A stretch of 64,000 bases of DNA from Yponomeuta sedellus (Eukaryota; Arthropoda; Insecta; Lepidoptera; Yponomeutidae). Both the position numbers and the translations under genes were made by a program. The DNA is taken from the NCBI GenBank assembly GCA_934045075.1, contig OW203729.1, positions 6,295,816-6,359,815 of the forward strand, in the 5' to 3' direction. How positions within the stretch are numbered: the first letter of the stretch is position 1; every line of letters starts with the position of its first letter. Under the pieces are notes generated by a model. It saw only the letters and a list, made by a program, of their open reading frames with translations. It was not told the DNA's origin and made no database searches. Of the stretch, positions 36,771-49,763 are shown piece after piece.

Positions 36771-37224
36771 ATTTTGATTGATAATCCGAGTAAGTCTCCT
36801 GTGTAATTGAACACACTTGAAAAAACACTTATTTAAATAAGCAAAAATAAGTTCTAAAATAACATTGCATGAACGCTTCGTTCTAAAGACACTGAGGACT
36901 TTAACACCGTTCAATGGGAGCAAAAAGCGAGTGATCGATTAATTGTTTGAGTGATTTTGATTTGGCTGACTTTCTCCGTGCAATTTGCCGCGCAATCGGC
37001 CACACGGTGTAGTAATTAACAAGCGTGAGTGCGGATGCGACGCATCAGGCGTAGACAGAGTAAATAAGGCAGAACTACAGCACATATAGAAGTTAGACCA
37101 CTGTATGTAAACTGTTTGGTTAAGTGCGTAAACAGCACACCAATCTTTATATTTCAGTTGCAAAGTCAAGCGTAAAGCAACTGAATAGAGTGCACGGATG
37201 TAAAGATCCTTTACGATCGACTAG

Positions 37225-37320
37225 ACGTGGCAAGCGCTGAGGTATGTAAATACCTCAGACACTAGGGTTTCCCCGAGCAGTTTTATTTCATGTTAGCGAG
37301 TAGTGTAGTCCCTACAAATT
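37225..37320 (-). mobile_element. SINE body fragment
   Basis: ggcaagcgctgaggtatgta, aatacctcagacactagggt and ttagcgagtag match the reverse of the SINE body at 51239-51330 and the piece at 11485-11566. Confidence 0.55.
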
Positions 37321-37554
37321 CACAAATGTACGTAACTTAGAACACAATGTAGATGCTGTGATTCGAACCCACGACATCCCGAATGTGTTCTAAGACCAAT
37401 TTTCTAATAATATGCTACCACTACTTCTTGCAGTACAGATAATCTTAGATATCAAAACGAAGTTTGAGTATAGATTACAGTACGAAGCATTCTCGTTCTC
37501 GTACAAAGCTTTTAGGGAGAAAGGTACTTAAAGTAATTAATTTATTTCGTTGTC

Positions 37555-37582
37555 AGGCTATACTAGTCCACTGCTGGACATT
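37555..37582 (-). mobile_element. RTE-type 3' terminus fragment
   Basis: aggctatactagtccactgc and tggacatt correspond to the element end at 24173-24200. Confidence 0.5.
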
Positions 37583-37651
37583 CATTTATTTATGGCATAC
37601 TAACAGGTAACATACCAGTATAACATGATAGCTTAGCTCGGGGTCTATTCT

Positions 37652-38116
<465 letters not shown>

Positions 38117-38290
38117 GAGTTCAAGTCGCGAAAGTTTAAAATATATTGTAGCATATAAGGCAATTGATTGGCGAAACCGGGAAACAGATAACAGGGGCAG
38201 CAGGAAACACATTTCAGATCTTGGTGAAAATGCGAGTGTTGTATTAAAATTCACGCGAAACCGAAGCCGTCTTGTACCTAGTGTTTATTT

Positions 38291-38644
38291 TGTGCAGAAG
38301 CACATAGTCCGTCCCCTCGCTGTATACAGGGTGAAACAAACATAACCCTCACATACGTCCGAAAATAGTGGGATCTAACTGTCAGTTCGAGGTTAGGAGA
38401 GCTAACTGCCGTATTAAAATGTATGGATCATCTTATAAATTTCTCGCGAATTTTTCTCCATTATGAATGTGCAGAAGCACATAGTCCGTCCCCTCGCTGT
38501 ATACAGGGTGAAACAAACATAACCCTCACATACGTCCGAAAATAGTGGGATCTAACTGTCAGTTCGAGGTTAGGAGAGCTAACTGCCGTATTAAAATGTA
38601 TGGATCATCTTATAAATTTCTCGCGAATTTTTCTCCATTATGAA
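38291..38644. repeat. Exact tandem duplication, 177-bp unit
   Basis: 38291-38467 and 38468-38644 read identically from tgtgcagaagcacatagtcc to ctccattatgaa. The unit contains tacagggtgaaac, ctcacatacgtccgaaaata and attaaaatgtatggatc. Part of this resembles 8106-8145, so the duplicated piece comes from a dispersed element. Confidence 0.9.
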
Positions 38645-38974
38645 TGTTCGTTATTATGATGTTCGTACTGACGTATACACTTTACTCATTTTCGAGTGTA
38701 TTTGGGGACACCGACGCGCACATTAGGAAGTGCGTTTCAGACTTTATAGTGCACGCTACACCAGCGTGAAAACACCGCGCGCTTCAACAATTTGCGAAAT
38801 TTTACCTACTGCACGAGTCATAGAGTAACATAATAACATTTACAGACAGGCATATACATTGCTTTTGGCCAAATGGCTCAAATGTTACTAAAATAACGTA
38901 CAACTTGAAAACATTTCCTTTAAATCGTTAATAAGCAAGAGTTAAAGATAAATTTTGTTATTGTATACTATTAT

Positions 38975-39081
38975 CCTCCACCAATCCGGACTTGGCCCCC
39001 GTGGTGGAGTATGGCCTATACCTTCTTCAGGGAAGAGACCCGTGCCCCTCTGTGGGGACATAATGGGTTGATGATGATGAT
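38975..39081 (+). mobile_element. SINE 3' part, (TGA)n-tailed family
   Basis: cctccaccaatccggacttg, gtggtggagtatggcctata, gaagagacccgtgcccctct and ataatgggttgatgatgatg. It is 5'-truncated. Confidence 0.75.
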
Positions 39082-42000
39082 ATTATTTTAAATCAGAACA
39101 AGTTGAAGGAATGAACGATTATGAGAGAAAACCACTCCTAGCATTAAACGTTTCATTTAATTACAATGAACGACACAATTTTAGATAAAATAAACGAAAT
39201 CCGTCTAAACGCCACGAAAACTAATTGTGAAGGCGGACCGCCATCAATCTTGAACACCGCTTACACAGATTAGCTTCTTCTACAATATTATAAAGTTTTC
39301 TATTTGTATTATTTTAACAAATCGAACACCAAATATCAATTTTATAGGAAGTAGTTTGATATTGTACTGATGAAACAATTTTCAGTTGCGTTAATTTCAT
39401 AACACTGTCTCGTTCTCTTTTCTCGTAGAGACCAACTGATAACTTGACGTTATTCTCTGCACAGATATGGTACTTCCACTTACTTTCATAAATTTAGTTA
39501 CTTTCTCATCTGTGCCATTCAATTTGTGGGTAAATCTTTATCTTTAATAACTGTTCCAGGATGCTACGCCAACAATTGGACCGGCTTCATAATAGCCACT
39601 CGTCCGTAAACGTGATGATCAGGCGTCCAATTGAAACGCACTCAGGCGAGCTGTTGAAAGTGTCTAATCGAATCACTATGCCCTTTGGCTATGGCGCAGA
39701 GTCCTCTACAGTGGGTGCACAATACAGGCGAAAGTAAACTCACGATTACCACAGATAAACGCTCATGATTGATATGGTCATGACAACGTTTTAAGCTCTG
39801 TACGTAGGTATGATGTATCGGCACTTGAGATTTTGTACATTCAACACCAACAGACAAAAAGAACGTTGGAATGTGAGCGATTGAAAAGCGCTTTTGGTAT
39901 TCGAACGTAATAGATTCAGAATGGGGCGAAGATTAGAGTCTCATGTGTATAATTTGACTCAATACATAAATAACTAAATGATTGTGTCAGATGTATACTT
40001 TCGTTAATAAAACATATTATGTAACGATCGAATGGTTGCACAATATGAAAAAATGCAAATGTCATGGAAATTATGCATCGTTAGGTAGGACCATTTAATA
40101 TGTAGTAGTCATCAATAAGGAGTATCTTTTGCCGAAATCTATAGCTTCAGAGGCAAATACGTAGGTGAACGAAAAACATTCTAAAGTAAAACCAAAGAAA
40201 ACGGAAGAATCTTTATATGTTAGAGTACCATATTACACGACGCGTTACAATGATCATGTAAGTAATTGCTAGATACTTAAACTATTACGATTTTCCCACG
40301 AACGAGAGTGCTCAACACGCAAATTATGATTACGAGACAACCACGGATATGTGTGCGTTTTCCGGATAACTGCCGCAAAACAGTGAATCAATAGGTGTCG
40401 CGACTACCACCCGCTTTAGCCCTCAGCTGGCCATACATTCCTTAACTCCCTGCATAAATGCCTTGTAAATAGTCTATGATAAAGGACTTTAGAAGGGGAA
40501 GATTTTACCACAGACTAGTGCGTTTATGGAATGTTTTAAGGAAATGGTGGTTTTATGTTTTAAGCTCTTTGTATTCCAAGTGCCACAAGATTGATCGCGT
40601 GTTACCACTCAAAACGAATTCGAAACCTCTCCTTAGACGCCACGTCTCTTCGCCCATAACGTTTTGCTCTAACAATTTAACATCTCGTACAAATACAATT
40701 ACGGAAACTAGGCTCTCTTCGGCCGGTTCTAGCAACTCCGCGGAGAAATCGTCGCACAAAGGGCGGCTGTGCTAATTATAACGTGTCTGTATCGTGCTGC
40801 ACTGCGCGCACTTGCTCTAAGACCAGATTTTTGAACGTATTTCCTTTTATTACACAATCCCAAAAAACTTTATCATGAGAACTCCCGAGTTCCAAATAAG
40901 CTAAATTAAATGGAAATGCCAATACCACAGAAAAAAAAGAGTAAAAAAAATTCACATAAAATAAAATTAAAATACTTAATATTTTTTTCGACCAACACGG
41001 ATCATACAAATTGTGACAATACAGTAGTGTTAGTGAGAGAAATAAATATTCTTTATTTCTTATTACGGAAGTATTTTGTTACTTTACTTTATTGGAATTA
41101 CTTTAGGCACTTTATTGTCGTTATTAAACTTGACGTGTGCTTTTTGATTTTCGAAAGTTTAATTTGCAAGAGCTCACATCTTCTTACCTAGGCATATATT
41201 TGGCAATCGGGAGTTATCGTCTTCTATTGGAAACAATAGTATCTTTCAGTTTTATTTAAAAAACACGATTCCTCAAAATAGTCGATTTTAACACCGATTC
41301 AATTATTCTGTGATAGATGTTTTAAGAAAATTAAATAAACTGTCTGCCTCTAAAGAGTTGTTTAGAGTAATCGATTTTTTATCAAGACCGTTTAGATTTA
41401 TGCAATAAAAAAGGGGCACGTCCGAAAATCGGATATCAGGGCGTTCCTTGCTCACACGAAGGCTAGACTAGGAGGAAATAGCAAATAGCAATAGAGGGGA
41501 GAAATAGCAGGTTATGCAAGTGGAGTTGTTGTAGAGAGACGTTGGTACGCCGAGGTGACATTCCAGACCCCCTAGCACAGCCGGTAGAGTCGGCTTTAGT
41601 CTGCGCTTGCTCAAGAGAATTCCATACGAAAAAAGTGAGGCACGCGCCGACAAAATGCTTCCATCTTTTCCGGTGGAGTCATTTTCTTATCAAATTTTTC
41701 TTCAAGTTAGCTGGCATCACTTGGAGTATAATAGAAAATCAAAATTTAAATGCAAGAAACCCGAGTTCCAAAATTATTGCCAGGTTTTAATGCGTCTGCT
41801 GCATTTAAAACCTCAGCAGGTGGAGACAAAATAATTCACGAAAAATCACGAGAGTTTCAAATCGGTTCTACGAGTAGCATGATGCTATCAATTTCACAGG
41901 ACCGGTACATTAATATACGAGTCCTGGAGTAAATAACAGATGACCTGAAAACCAGTTTCTTTAATATCGATATAATTTAACAATATAAATAGGAAAAGTA

Positions 42001-43771
42001 AAAAATCCTAAGTATTAGTTTCTCATACGAATCTACCGCGTCAATTTTCGAGATACTATGAAAAATCGAAAAGATTTTTGTTTTATTTAATAATGTGTTT
42101 TCTTTTCAGGTTATTTACGCCACATGAAAGTGTAAGTAGTAAAGTAAGCCGACTCAACAGGAAATTATTCGAACAATGAGCGAAATACGCGTCCATTTTG
42201 TCTTACACAAAATGGACGCGTATTTCGCTGCTTGTAAAATAAAAGGCGGTGTGCTTTATTTTTATAACTTGTAAGTGCACACTTGACCATGATGGAACAG
42301 ACATACACTCAAGCTGTTTTGTCTCAATCTGATGGGACTAGTTAAGATTCTACCCTAATATAAGAGCGGAAACAGAGAGCGGTCAACCTTTATTTACATT
42401 TTGGTTGTACAGTCGCCCGTAACGTAACTGAGTAGAGTGCACACGTGTAAACGTTGATGTGCTGTCGACTTTACTTTTTTAGACAAATAAGAACCTGAAG
42501 CTGACACAAACTAAAAATATGGACTACGAAGCACTCTGCGATATATTATTATTATTAATTCTTATTGCACAAAAGATAGCGTATAAAAGGTGGTTTTAAG
42601 GCTAATTGCATTTTTCAATCAATCCTTAGGAGGTTAGGCAGGGGCAAACATTTTTCTTACAAGTTAGTATTTAGATCCATCATTGGCTGCATGTATAAAT
42701 AATTAAGTACCTATTGTTTATTGTAATTGTTTTGTCGAGTTTCTCTGTTAAATAAATTAAATAAAAAGTGCGTAGTATACTTAAATCCCTACAAACTTAC
42801 GTAGCAGGATTCGATTTCAAAGCTATTTAACGATATTTAAATCCAATACCGTTGTTAATCAGACTTGCAGTTAACAGTTTATCTTCCGAATTATAAAAAC
42901 ATGCATTACAATGAAGGCTGATGTAATTATCGACACGCCAAACCGAATTCACACACTATTAACAATTAGGACGAGCCACTTTTATAGCCTTAGCGTTTCT
43001 TGTTTACCTTCGTTCGGGTAAGTTCCTTGGCATTTTATCTACTAACCAAGTGCGAGCGAATACCTTCACATAAAGCTTGCGATTCATGATCTAACCTGCC
43101 TCCTTATCTACGGTGGTGGCCGACATATTTTCCAAAGGACCCGAAACAAAAGACTCGACTGGAGACTATCGTTTATCATCTAGCAAGCTGCTGTCCAGTG
43201 CAGAGTACCCAAAGAGAGCTAAGAAGTCCAAACTATTCAATTTTCATCCAACTGAATAGACTTTTTGACCGCTAGACTGCGTACTTTGCTCCCTGCTTTT
43301 AAAAGTGCAATGTGCGTAATAAAAATGGAGTTACAAGGGAATGAACCCGTAAAATTGGCAGGTATTTCCAACAATGCCTCGTAAATCCAGGGTGCCGATT
43401 CTCGCCCATGCGAATTGAAAGCGTAGACTTAAAATATTCGAATGATTATACTTTTGTCGCATAAAAATAAGATAATTAAGATAACTCGACAGAGTCATTA
43501 GACATTTATTTTCTCATTCAAATTCAATATAGCATGGCGCTCAGAATACAGATTTTTGCTGTCGCTCGACATTTTATGTAGAATTCAAGTCGTAAGCCTT
43601 AGAGTCGTATACGAATTATTTGCTAACAAGTGAGAAATGGGTCCCAGGTCACCACCGTGTGGCAAGAAAGCGATCCAGCTCTACAGCAGCTACTTCCTTG
43701 TGAGGGATAGATTGATTCATTGTGTGAACACGTTTGCATGAAGTTAGATATGCTGTAGCACGGGAATTAGT
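39082..43771. other. No recognised gene
   Basis: AT-rich sequence. ORFs such as 40476-40775 and 41542-41790 have no recognisable domain, signal or splice context. The dispersed motif gagtagagtgcac ... gtgctgtcgactt is at 42428-42473. A perfect hairpin at 42179-42229 is listed separately. Confidence 0.35.
42179..42229. repeat. Perfect 23-bp hairpin with 5-nt loop
   Basis: Left arm 42179-42201 (agcgaaatacgcgtccattt..), loop cttac, right arm 42207-42229 (acaaaatggacgcgtatttc..). All 23 positions pair. There is no target duplication or coding context. Confidence 0.9.
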
Positions 43772-44229
43772 CTAAGGCTGACATTCAGAGACGAAAACTA
43801 AGCTAAGACCAGTCTCAGAAATGTCAAAATCACGTACTTAGAAATATTTCGTATTCAGAATCGAATCTTATCAAGTTGAGTATGAAATGGTACTTAGCTA
43901 AGTGTAAGTAGCCAATATTGGTGACTTTACGTGAACTTAGAATTGTCATCTGTCATTTTGTTCTCTTCACTTTGAGGTTACCTACCTTTTTGTCGTATTG
44001 GTTTGGTTGGAGTTTGTGATTAGCATTGTGTTTATTACATCACTAAAAAATAATAGACAATATAGATGACTTTCTTAAAACAGTTCTTCTCTTAGCTCAT
44101 GCTTAACTCCGGCTCCCGATCGAATGTGAATACGACAATTTCGACGCTTTACTAAGTATGAATATACTTTACTTTGCTAAGACTACTCTAAGCGTGAACT
44201 TGGGATTCGTCTCTGAATGTCAGCCTTAG
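43772..44229. mobile_element. 458-bp MITE with 24-bp perfect TIRs
   Basis: The left end ctaaggctgacattcagaga(cgaa) at 43772-43795 is the exact reverse complement of 44206-44229. There is no transposase ORF inside. The target-site duplication is unclear from the flanks (attagt / gggtgt). Confidence 0.85.
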
Positions 44230-46250
44230 GGGTGTGCGATATTACGTAAACGGAATATAGTTGGGTGCTTTAGTAATTATTGTGGGAAGTAAACGCATTT
44301 TAAGTTCGCTAATTACTGCTGTGGGTGTTAGCATAATTCTTTACAACGAGACGAAAATACTGAATCCTCTATAATTTTGTGACAATTCGTATCTTTCCCC
44401 GTAGATGGAGCTGCGTGATTCCTCTACATAACTCCGATGTCGATTCGGTGGAATAGTTTGAATATCAAGGTCAACTTTTACATTACAAAAGGTACCTTTA
44501 CACGCATCTGTTTGGCATACATACGTCGACGGCCGAATAAACTGTAATCGTATCGGAGAGAAACTTTTTACGAAGCAATATTCGGATATTGGTAAAAGCC
44601 TGGCATGTTTACGACGCCCCAACATGCTTTCATAGGGGGTTTAACCAGTTAGTGCAGGAGGGCTTTTTCGCTTTGTTAATTAGAACAAAAGAAAAACGAA
44701 AGTCGTTGACTCATACAAAAATTGGCTTAAACTTTGAGTTTGCGTGTTGGCGGAAGCTCGTCATAAAGAAAGTTGTCTACTTTTAAGGAAGGAGCTCGAT
44801 TTTATCATAAAAGAACAGCACAGCCATTCCTGGTTGTACGTAATCTGATGGACCGTTAATTCGCTAACTGTTTGCCAGACATTAAAGCCGAGTTTGGAAC
44901 AATACCTCGCGTAATGGACGATGATAGCGTCCCAAGTGAAATTGAATCTGGCGTGACATAATGAGCCGACTGACACGAATAAAACAATCAACCGTAATTT
45001 ACTGTGCTAAAGTAATTTCCTGTTAACGCTCCATTTAATGTCATTACACATAAGGGAAGTCAAAGGTTTTTCCCGAATGATATAGTACTTATAGCAGGGC
45101 CCAAATGACAAATGGGAGCATTTTCATACTTCGACAAAATTATCATAATAAGACCATGAAAAATACCCAAAACTGGCGTTTGTGCACGCAACGACTACCT
45201 AATTAATGTTGAAGCGAAAAAGTTCTGTCAAGAGCGAGGCAAGGTGCCTATCCCACCGGGATACAGGCGAACGTTTATGTAATGCTATGTACTAGGATAA
45301 TATTTTCTAAGGTTAACACGAGCACTAAAATAATTGGATTTATTAATTTTATTTTTTAACTTCAATTACTAATAATCAATATTGTTGACTTTATATAAAA
45401 TAATTGAAATACCTATTTTGGAACGTAACTTCATAATTAACTTTTGTAATTTTTTTCCGAGGGTAGTAAACTAACCGTTAATGCTTTCAAAAAGACGCCT
45501 ACCTCCTCAGTCATCCGAGACCAGGGCGTCGATTCTCTTAAATGACAAACAATGTTCGAGCAATGGCATGACAAGAGCAAGACAAGAGTAATGCCAACGC
45601 ATGACATTACAACAACCGTATTCCACTACCTTTTACATGCATTACTCTGGCTCTGTCGCTGTATGAACCTTGTCATGCTCTTGTCATACTCATGCAGTTT
45701 CACTGTGCTACTCGGTCGGTCAACCGGTATTGCTACTTTGTGAACTGGAAATTCTACCTTAATATTCGGAGCACAAAAACGTTGCTTGTAAGGATTGTAT
45801 CTGCAATAAATTACTTACATTTCAGTTGTTTATAACTTCGCAATCTTTAGAGGGTTTTAATCACAACAAAGCTATCAAAATTGTATTTATTTGTTAGAAA
45901 TTTGGCTGTTTGTGAAGTTATCCAAATCAAAGCGTAAAAAAACAAGCAAACTAATCTGTACAGTATCACGTGACCATCAATTGTTAAGTATGTTGCCAGA
46001 TCGTAAATTTTAATACAAAAACCGTACTATTTGGCTTTCGCCAATAACTTTTTTGTGCGACCGCCCTCACTGTAGCTTTAGGTACAAACTACTCCATTTA
46101 CGAATATTTTTAGTCATAAAAATGGTTTGTTTCCGAAAGTATCTAACGCAACGTTTCAAGCAAGACTTTTTCATTAATATCAATATCTAACATACGACAT
46201 ACAGTAAGCATAGCACAAGTCGTGTTTAGTTCTAAATAAATAAAATAAAG
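44230..46250. other. No recognised gene; one imperfect foldback
   Basis: At 45568-45687, atgacaagagcaagacaag pairs with cttgtcatgctcttgtcat (one mismatch), and agagtaatg pairs with cattactct further in, giving an imperfect stem over about 120 bp. Otherwise the sequence is AT-rich and unassigned. Confidence 0.4.
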
Positions 46251-46254
46251 TATT

Positions 46255-47365
46255 TTTAACCGACTTCAAAAAAGGAGGAGGTTATCAATTCGATGCATAT
46301 ATTCCTTTTTTTACTATGTTTTCGCATATCCTCGTCAAATATTAACCGATTTGGATAAATTTTATTTTGTTCGACTAGGTATAGCATCCCATTAGTTTCA
46401 TTTTAATTTGGTGAAGATCTGATGAAGACTTTCAGATATGAAGAAAAGGCGTAATGAGGCCCATCCATTAGTATTATGCATATTATGTTTCAGAAAATAT
46501 AGCGTAAAATTTGTCCCAGGGTAATCTGGTAATATTCTGATGAAGACTCTGAGATGGAAATTGAGAACTTCAAATTTTAAGGCAAAAAAATTAAGTTATG
46601 TTTTGATGTAAGAAACACTTTGTTCATCAAATACTTTCATTCAGTATTCATTGACATTCTCTGTGTCTGTTCGACATTGTTACGACGTTGAACCTAGAAA
46701 TCCGGAATTTAAGTTGAAATATGTAGTTTCCTAGGGTAGCAAACCCTAGAAAAATCAAGAGCCAGATGTAGAATAGCCCAATAACACCTATAAGTGTAAG
46801 GTACCGTTGCACTTATTAAACCAGAATATAAGTCAAAATACACAATTTACTGTCGTGGTTATTATTCCCTTAGTAAAAAATACACTACAAGCAATAGTTA
46901 TTAAAGCCACATTGTCTATTTAAAAAAATTAAAATATTAAAATAAAAAATAAAATCCGACTTCTGTACAAAATACGCAGCAGAGAGACGCCTACCTACTC
47001 TCTTTATTTTTTAATCCTATTCATCTTAAGGCTGTCTGGAAGAGATAGCTCTCAGCGATAAGACGGCCAATTCCACACTGTGTAAATTAGATATTTCAGC
47101 ATTTCATGTAGGTTCAAAGTGTATGGTGTGTACGGTCCTAAAGTAACCGGAATATACTACATGGGCTTTACAAGATAACGAGTAAGTCTACAAACTAGTA
47201 ACTAGTCTACAATATAGTCTACAAACGTAAAAAAAGGAAGATTTCGTACTAATTCTATTGAAATTTAAATAAACTTTTAAGATTTGTAATAAGGAGGCGC
47301 AAGTAGTTCTACGGAATCCTATGATGCGCGTGGCCCGACACGCACTTGACCGAAGATTGGGCGAA
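46255..47365 (-). mobile_element. Lepidopteran dispersed repeat (CCGACTTCAAAAAAGGAGGAGG family)
   Basis: Starts at accgacttcaaaaaaggagg and ends around ctacggaatcctatgatgcg, cgtggcccgacacgcacttg, the reverse of the motif at 29712 and 55405. The interior (aaccgatttggataaatttt, gaagatctgatgaagact) is typical non-coding body. No ORF is present. Class not settled. Confidence 0.5.
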
Positions 47366-47397
47366 ATATTTGATTAAATATATTTGATTACACTATT

Positions 47398-47581
47398 TTT
47401 ATTTTTAATGCACTAACCCGTGTACGTAATACAGATAATATTGTAAAGAGGTTCGAAATTTCACTGATGCTGTGAGTCGCCCATTGAGTCAATTGGTAGA
47501 GTGCTGGTACGGATAGCCAGAGGTTGCGGGTTCGAATCCCGTCATGGGTGAAATTTTTAGCCTCTAAATAGGTTTTTAAAT
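47398..47581 (+). mobile_element. tRNA-derived SINE with leader and 3' tail
   Basis: The leader (gcactaacccgtgtacg, attgtaaagaggttcgaaat) is followed at about 47480 by a tRNA-like unit: gcccattgagtcaattggta, gagtgctggtacggatagcc, agaggttgcgggttcgaatc. The B box (ggttcgaatcc) is good, the A box is weaker, and the acceptor ends pair as gcccat/atgggt. The tail is tagcctctaaataggttttt. Derivatives lie at 11390, 54705 and 55190. Confidence 0.7.
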
Positions 47582-48885
47582 ATATTTGATCTTACCAAAT
47601 ATGAACTGAAACAGAAATTAACAGCATACTTAAACACTCTTTCTTATGATCGAACATTTTTGAAATTGATGTGATAATAGCTCATTTTACCTCTCACCTT
47701 CCGTTATACTTCCTAGTACAAACTTTTAGCACACATCACTGCCATAATGCACAAATATACACTCATCCTACCTTTTCACACACCCTCTGCTCAGTGGCTG
47801 AAACCCGAATCCAAGACTCCGGTCGTAGGGCTGAGCAGACACGTACATTTTAGTCTCTTTTATATAAGTTTTGCAAACATCTGTAATTTTTTATACTAAC
47901 TTTACACCTTATGCTGATGATGCGTCGAATATAATACCGTTCTTTTGTAGACCAGGAGGCCTGGAAACCTAAGATACAGATCTTTTGATCTAGTTTAGGC
48001 TCCAGTATTTCCACAAATAGTGTATTCTGTTGTATTGTATTATTTATCCAATGTTATTTTGAATACGAATGTAATTTGTGGACAGGAAAATAAACTATTA
48101 TCTTAGCTTATTTACAATCGAGCTTCAATAATTCCAGCTCCGAAGTAAGTAATATTAATTATTTCATTTATCTAAAATATCGTATCGTATACCTTTTAAC
48201 TCCAAACCGTATACCTTTTCAAGCAAACCGGCGTACTAAATGGTAAGCACAAACTGGCAACACTATTAGTTTGACAAATTTAGTCTGTGTGAAGTAGACT
48301 TATCGTAATTCGTACCTACGACGATTTCTAATTTGTGACATATGTCGGTTAAAATAAAGTTTCTGTTATTCAACTCTTCTTATCAAACCTCCCAACTTTA
48401 CCCACCAACCCCTTTCGTTAGTGTACAAAGTGAAAATGAAGTGTTTGTGTATTAATTGAGCGTCGAAATCGGCATGAAATGTAAGGAACGAAGCCAATAC
48501 CGAACGAATGAAAGTCGTGTCATCGAGACTTCTTTGTATGCAGGCTTTGGTGAGTGTAAAAGTAACATTGATGTGGTCCTTATCCTTATAACACCCCGTT
48601 GGATTCCAGCATGGTACTGGAAAATATGTATCACTATTTATCTCTGTAAATTACTGGTGTGCAATAAAGAATTTTCTATATATCTATGTAATTATCATAG
48701 CCACTGTTTCTTTATTGTGGACATCAATCATCCAGCCCATTCTCGTTCACTGCGAGGCATAGGTCCTCCGCCATCCTCATCCAGCCACTGCAAGCAATAT
48801 GAATGTAGACAAAGGGTACTAGTACCACAATGTAGTAATTTTCGTGCTTATTTACGAAGCTAAATATCACAATCCTATGTGGTAA

Positions 48886-48957
48886 CAGTAACAGTTAATA
48901 TTGATGTGATGTATATACATCACATTAATAGTAACTGTTAGAACTTATATAAGTTCT
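48886..48957. repeat. Two adjacent palindromes
   Basis: taacagttaatattgatgtg and its near-reverse complement cacattaatagtaactgtta flank the centre gatgtatatacatc (about 48889-48940). Immediately after is the perfect 18-bp palindrome agaacttatataagttct (48940-48957). Confidence 0.7.
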
Positions 48958-49264
48958 AGGTGTGATCACTTCATTGGATAAACATTGTATAAAGAAATCC
49001 TTCTTTAAAATGTGTGTATTATAGTCACAAATATAACTTCTTTCAGAGAACCGTCTTCATCTTCAGCATGGCAGGTGTCTCCACTGATTGGGTCATTGAC
49101 TTCCACTCCCAATGGAAGGCTCACGCTTGTGGAGGCAAAGAGCCAAGATTCCTACGAAACAATCTGCATTTATAAACAAAATTTGTTTATATAAATACAT
49201 GCTTACCTGTCCGGGATCCAGAAGTGAGTATTATGTTATGTTGAGGCCATGTATGTGTCTAAAG

Positions 49265-49440
49265 GCTGGTTCCTGAATTGACAAATACACTCAGTAAATA
49301 CTTTGCTGAGAAATTCTTAGAGACAGCACTACAGTTGAGTTTTAACTTAGCGAAATTCTCAATTCTATAAATACATAGCGAGCCCCAATGGGAATCGAAC
49401 TGATGACCTCTGTTTTCATAGTTAGCCACTGGGACATCGA
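49265..49440 (-). mobile_element. tRNA-derived SINE, reversed
   Basis: On the minus strand, cccagtggctaactatgaaa, acagaggtcatcagttcgat and tcccattggggctcgc form a tRNA-like 3' half with B box agttcgattccc. A body with gagaatttcgctaagttaaa follows. This head differs from the SINE at 47398. Confidence 0.55.
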
Positions 49441-49715
49441 CAATATATAGAAGCTATGTAGTTATTTATTAGGTATTTATGTAAGTAGGTTATTATATTT
49501 ATTGGGTAGACATTTATCTTGATAGGATTTTGTTATCTGTGTGTGTAGTGTATGTTGTGCACATGCATAGACCTGTTTCACATCTCCACTCCGAATCCCC
49601 AAGGTTTGTTGGAAGAAATCTCTCACAGAGATAAGCTCGCCTTTGTACATGTATTTTCTTAAATTTATTTTTCATGTTTTAAAGTATAATAATAGTTGTC
49701 AAACAATACCATACA

Positions 49716-49763
49716 TAGCATTATTGCTATACTACACATATGTGTACCATAGCAATAATGCTA
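49716..49763. repeat. 15-bp hairpin
   Basis: tagcattattgctat (49716-49730) pairs perfectly with atagcaataatgcta (49749-49763). The loop itself holds the palindrome acacatatgtgt. Confidence 0.8.

Noticed and set aside
47480..47552. tRNA gene
   Set aside because: The B box is good, but the A box is degenerate, the base before the anticodon is not T, and the unit is embedded in a SINE leader and tail shared with other copies. It is a SINE, not a functional tRNA gene.
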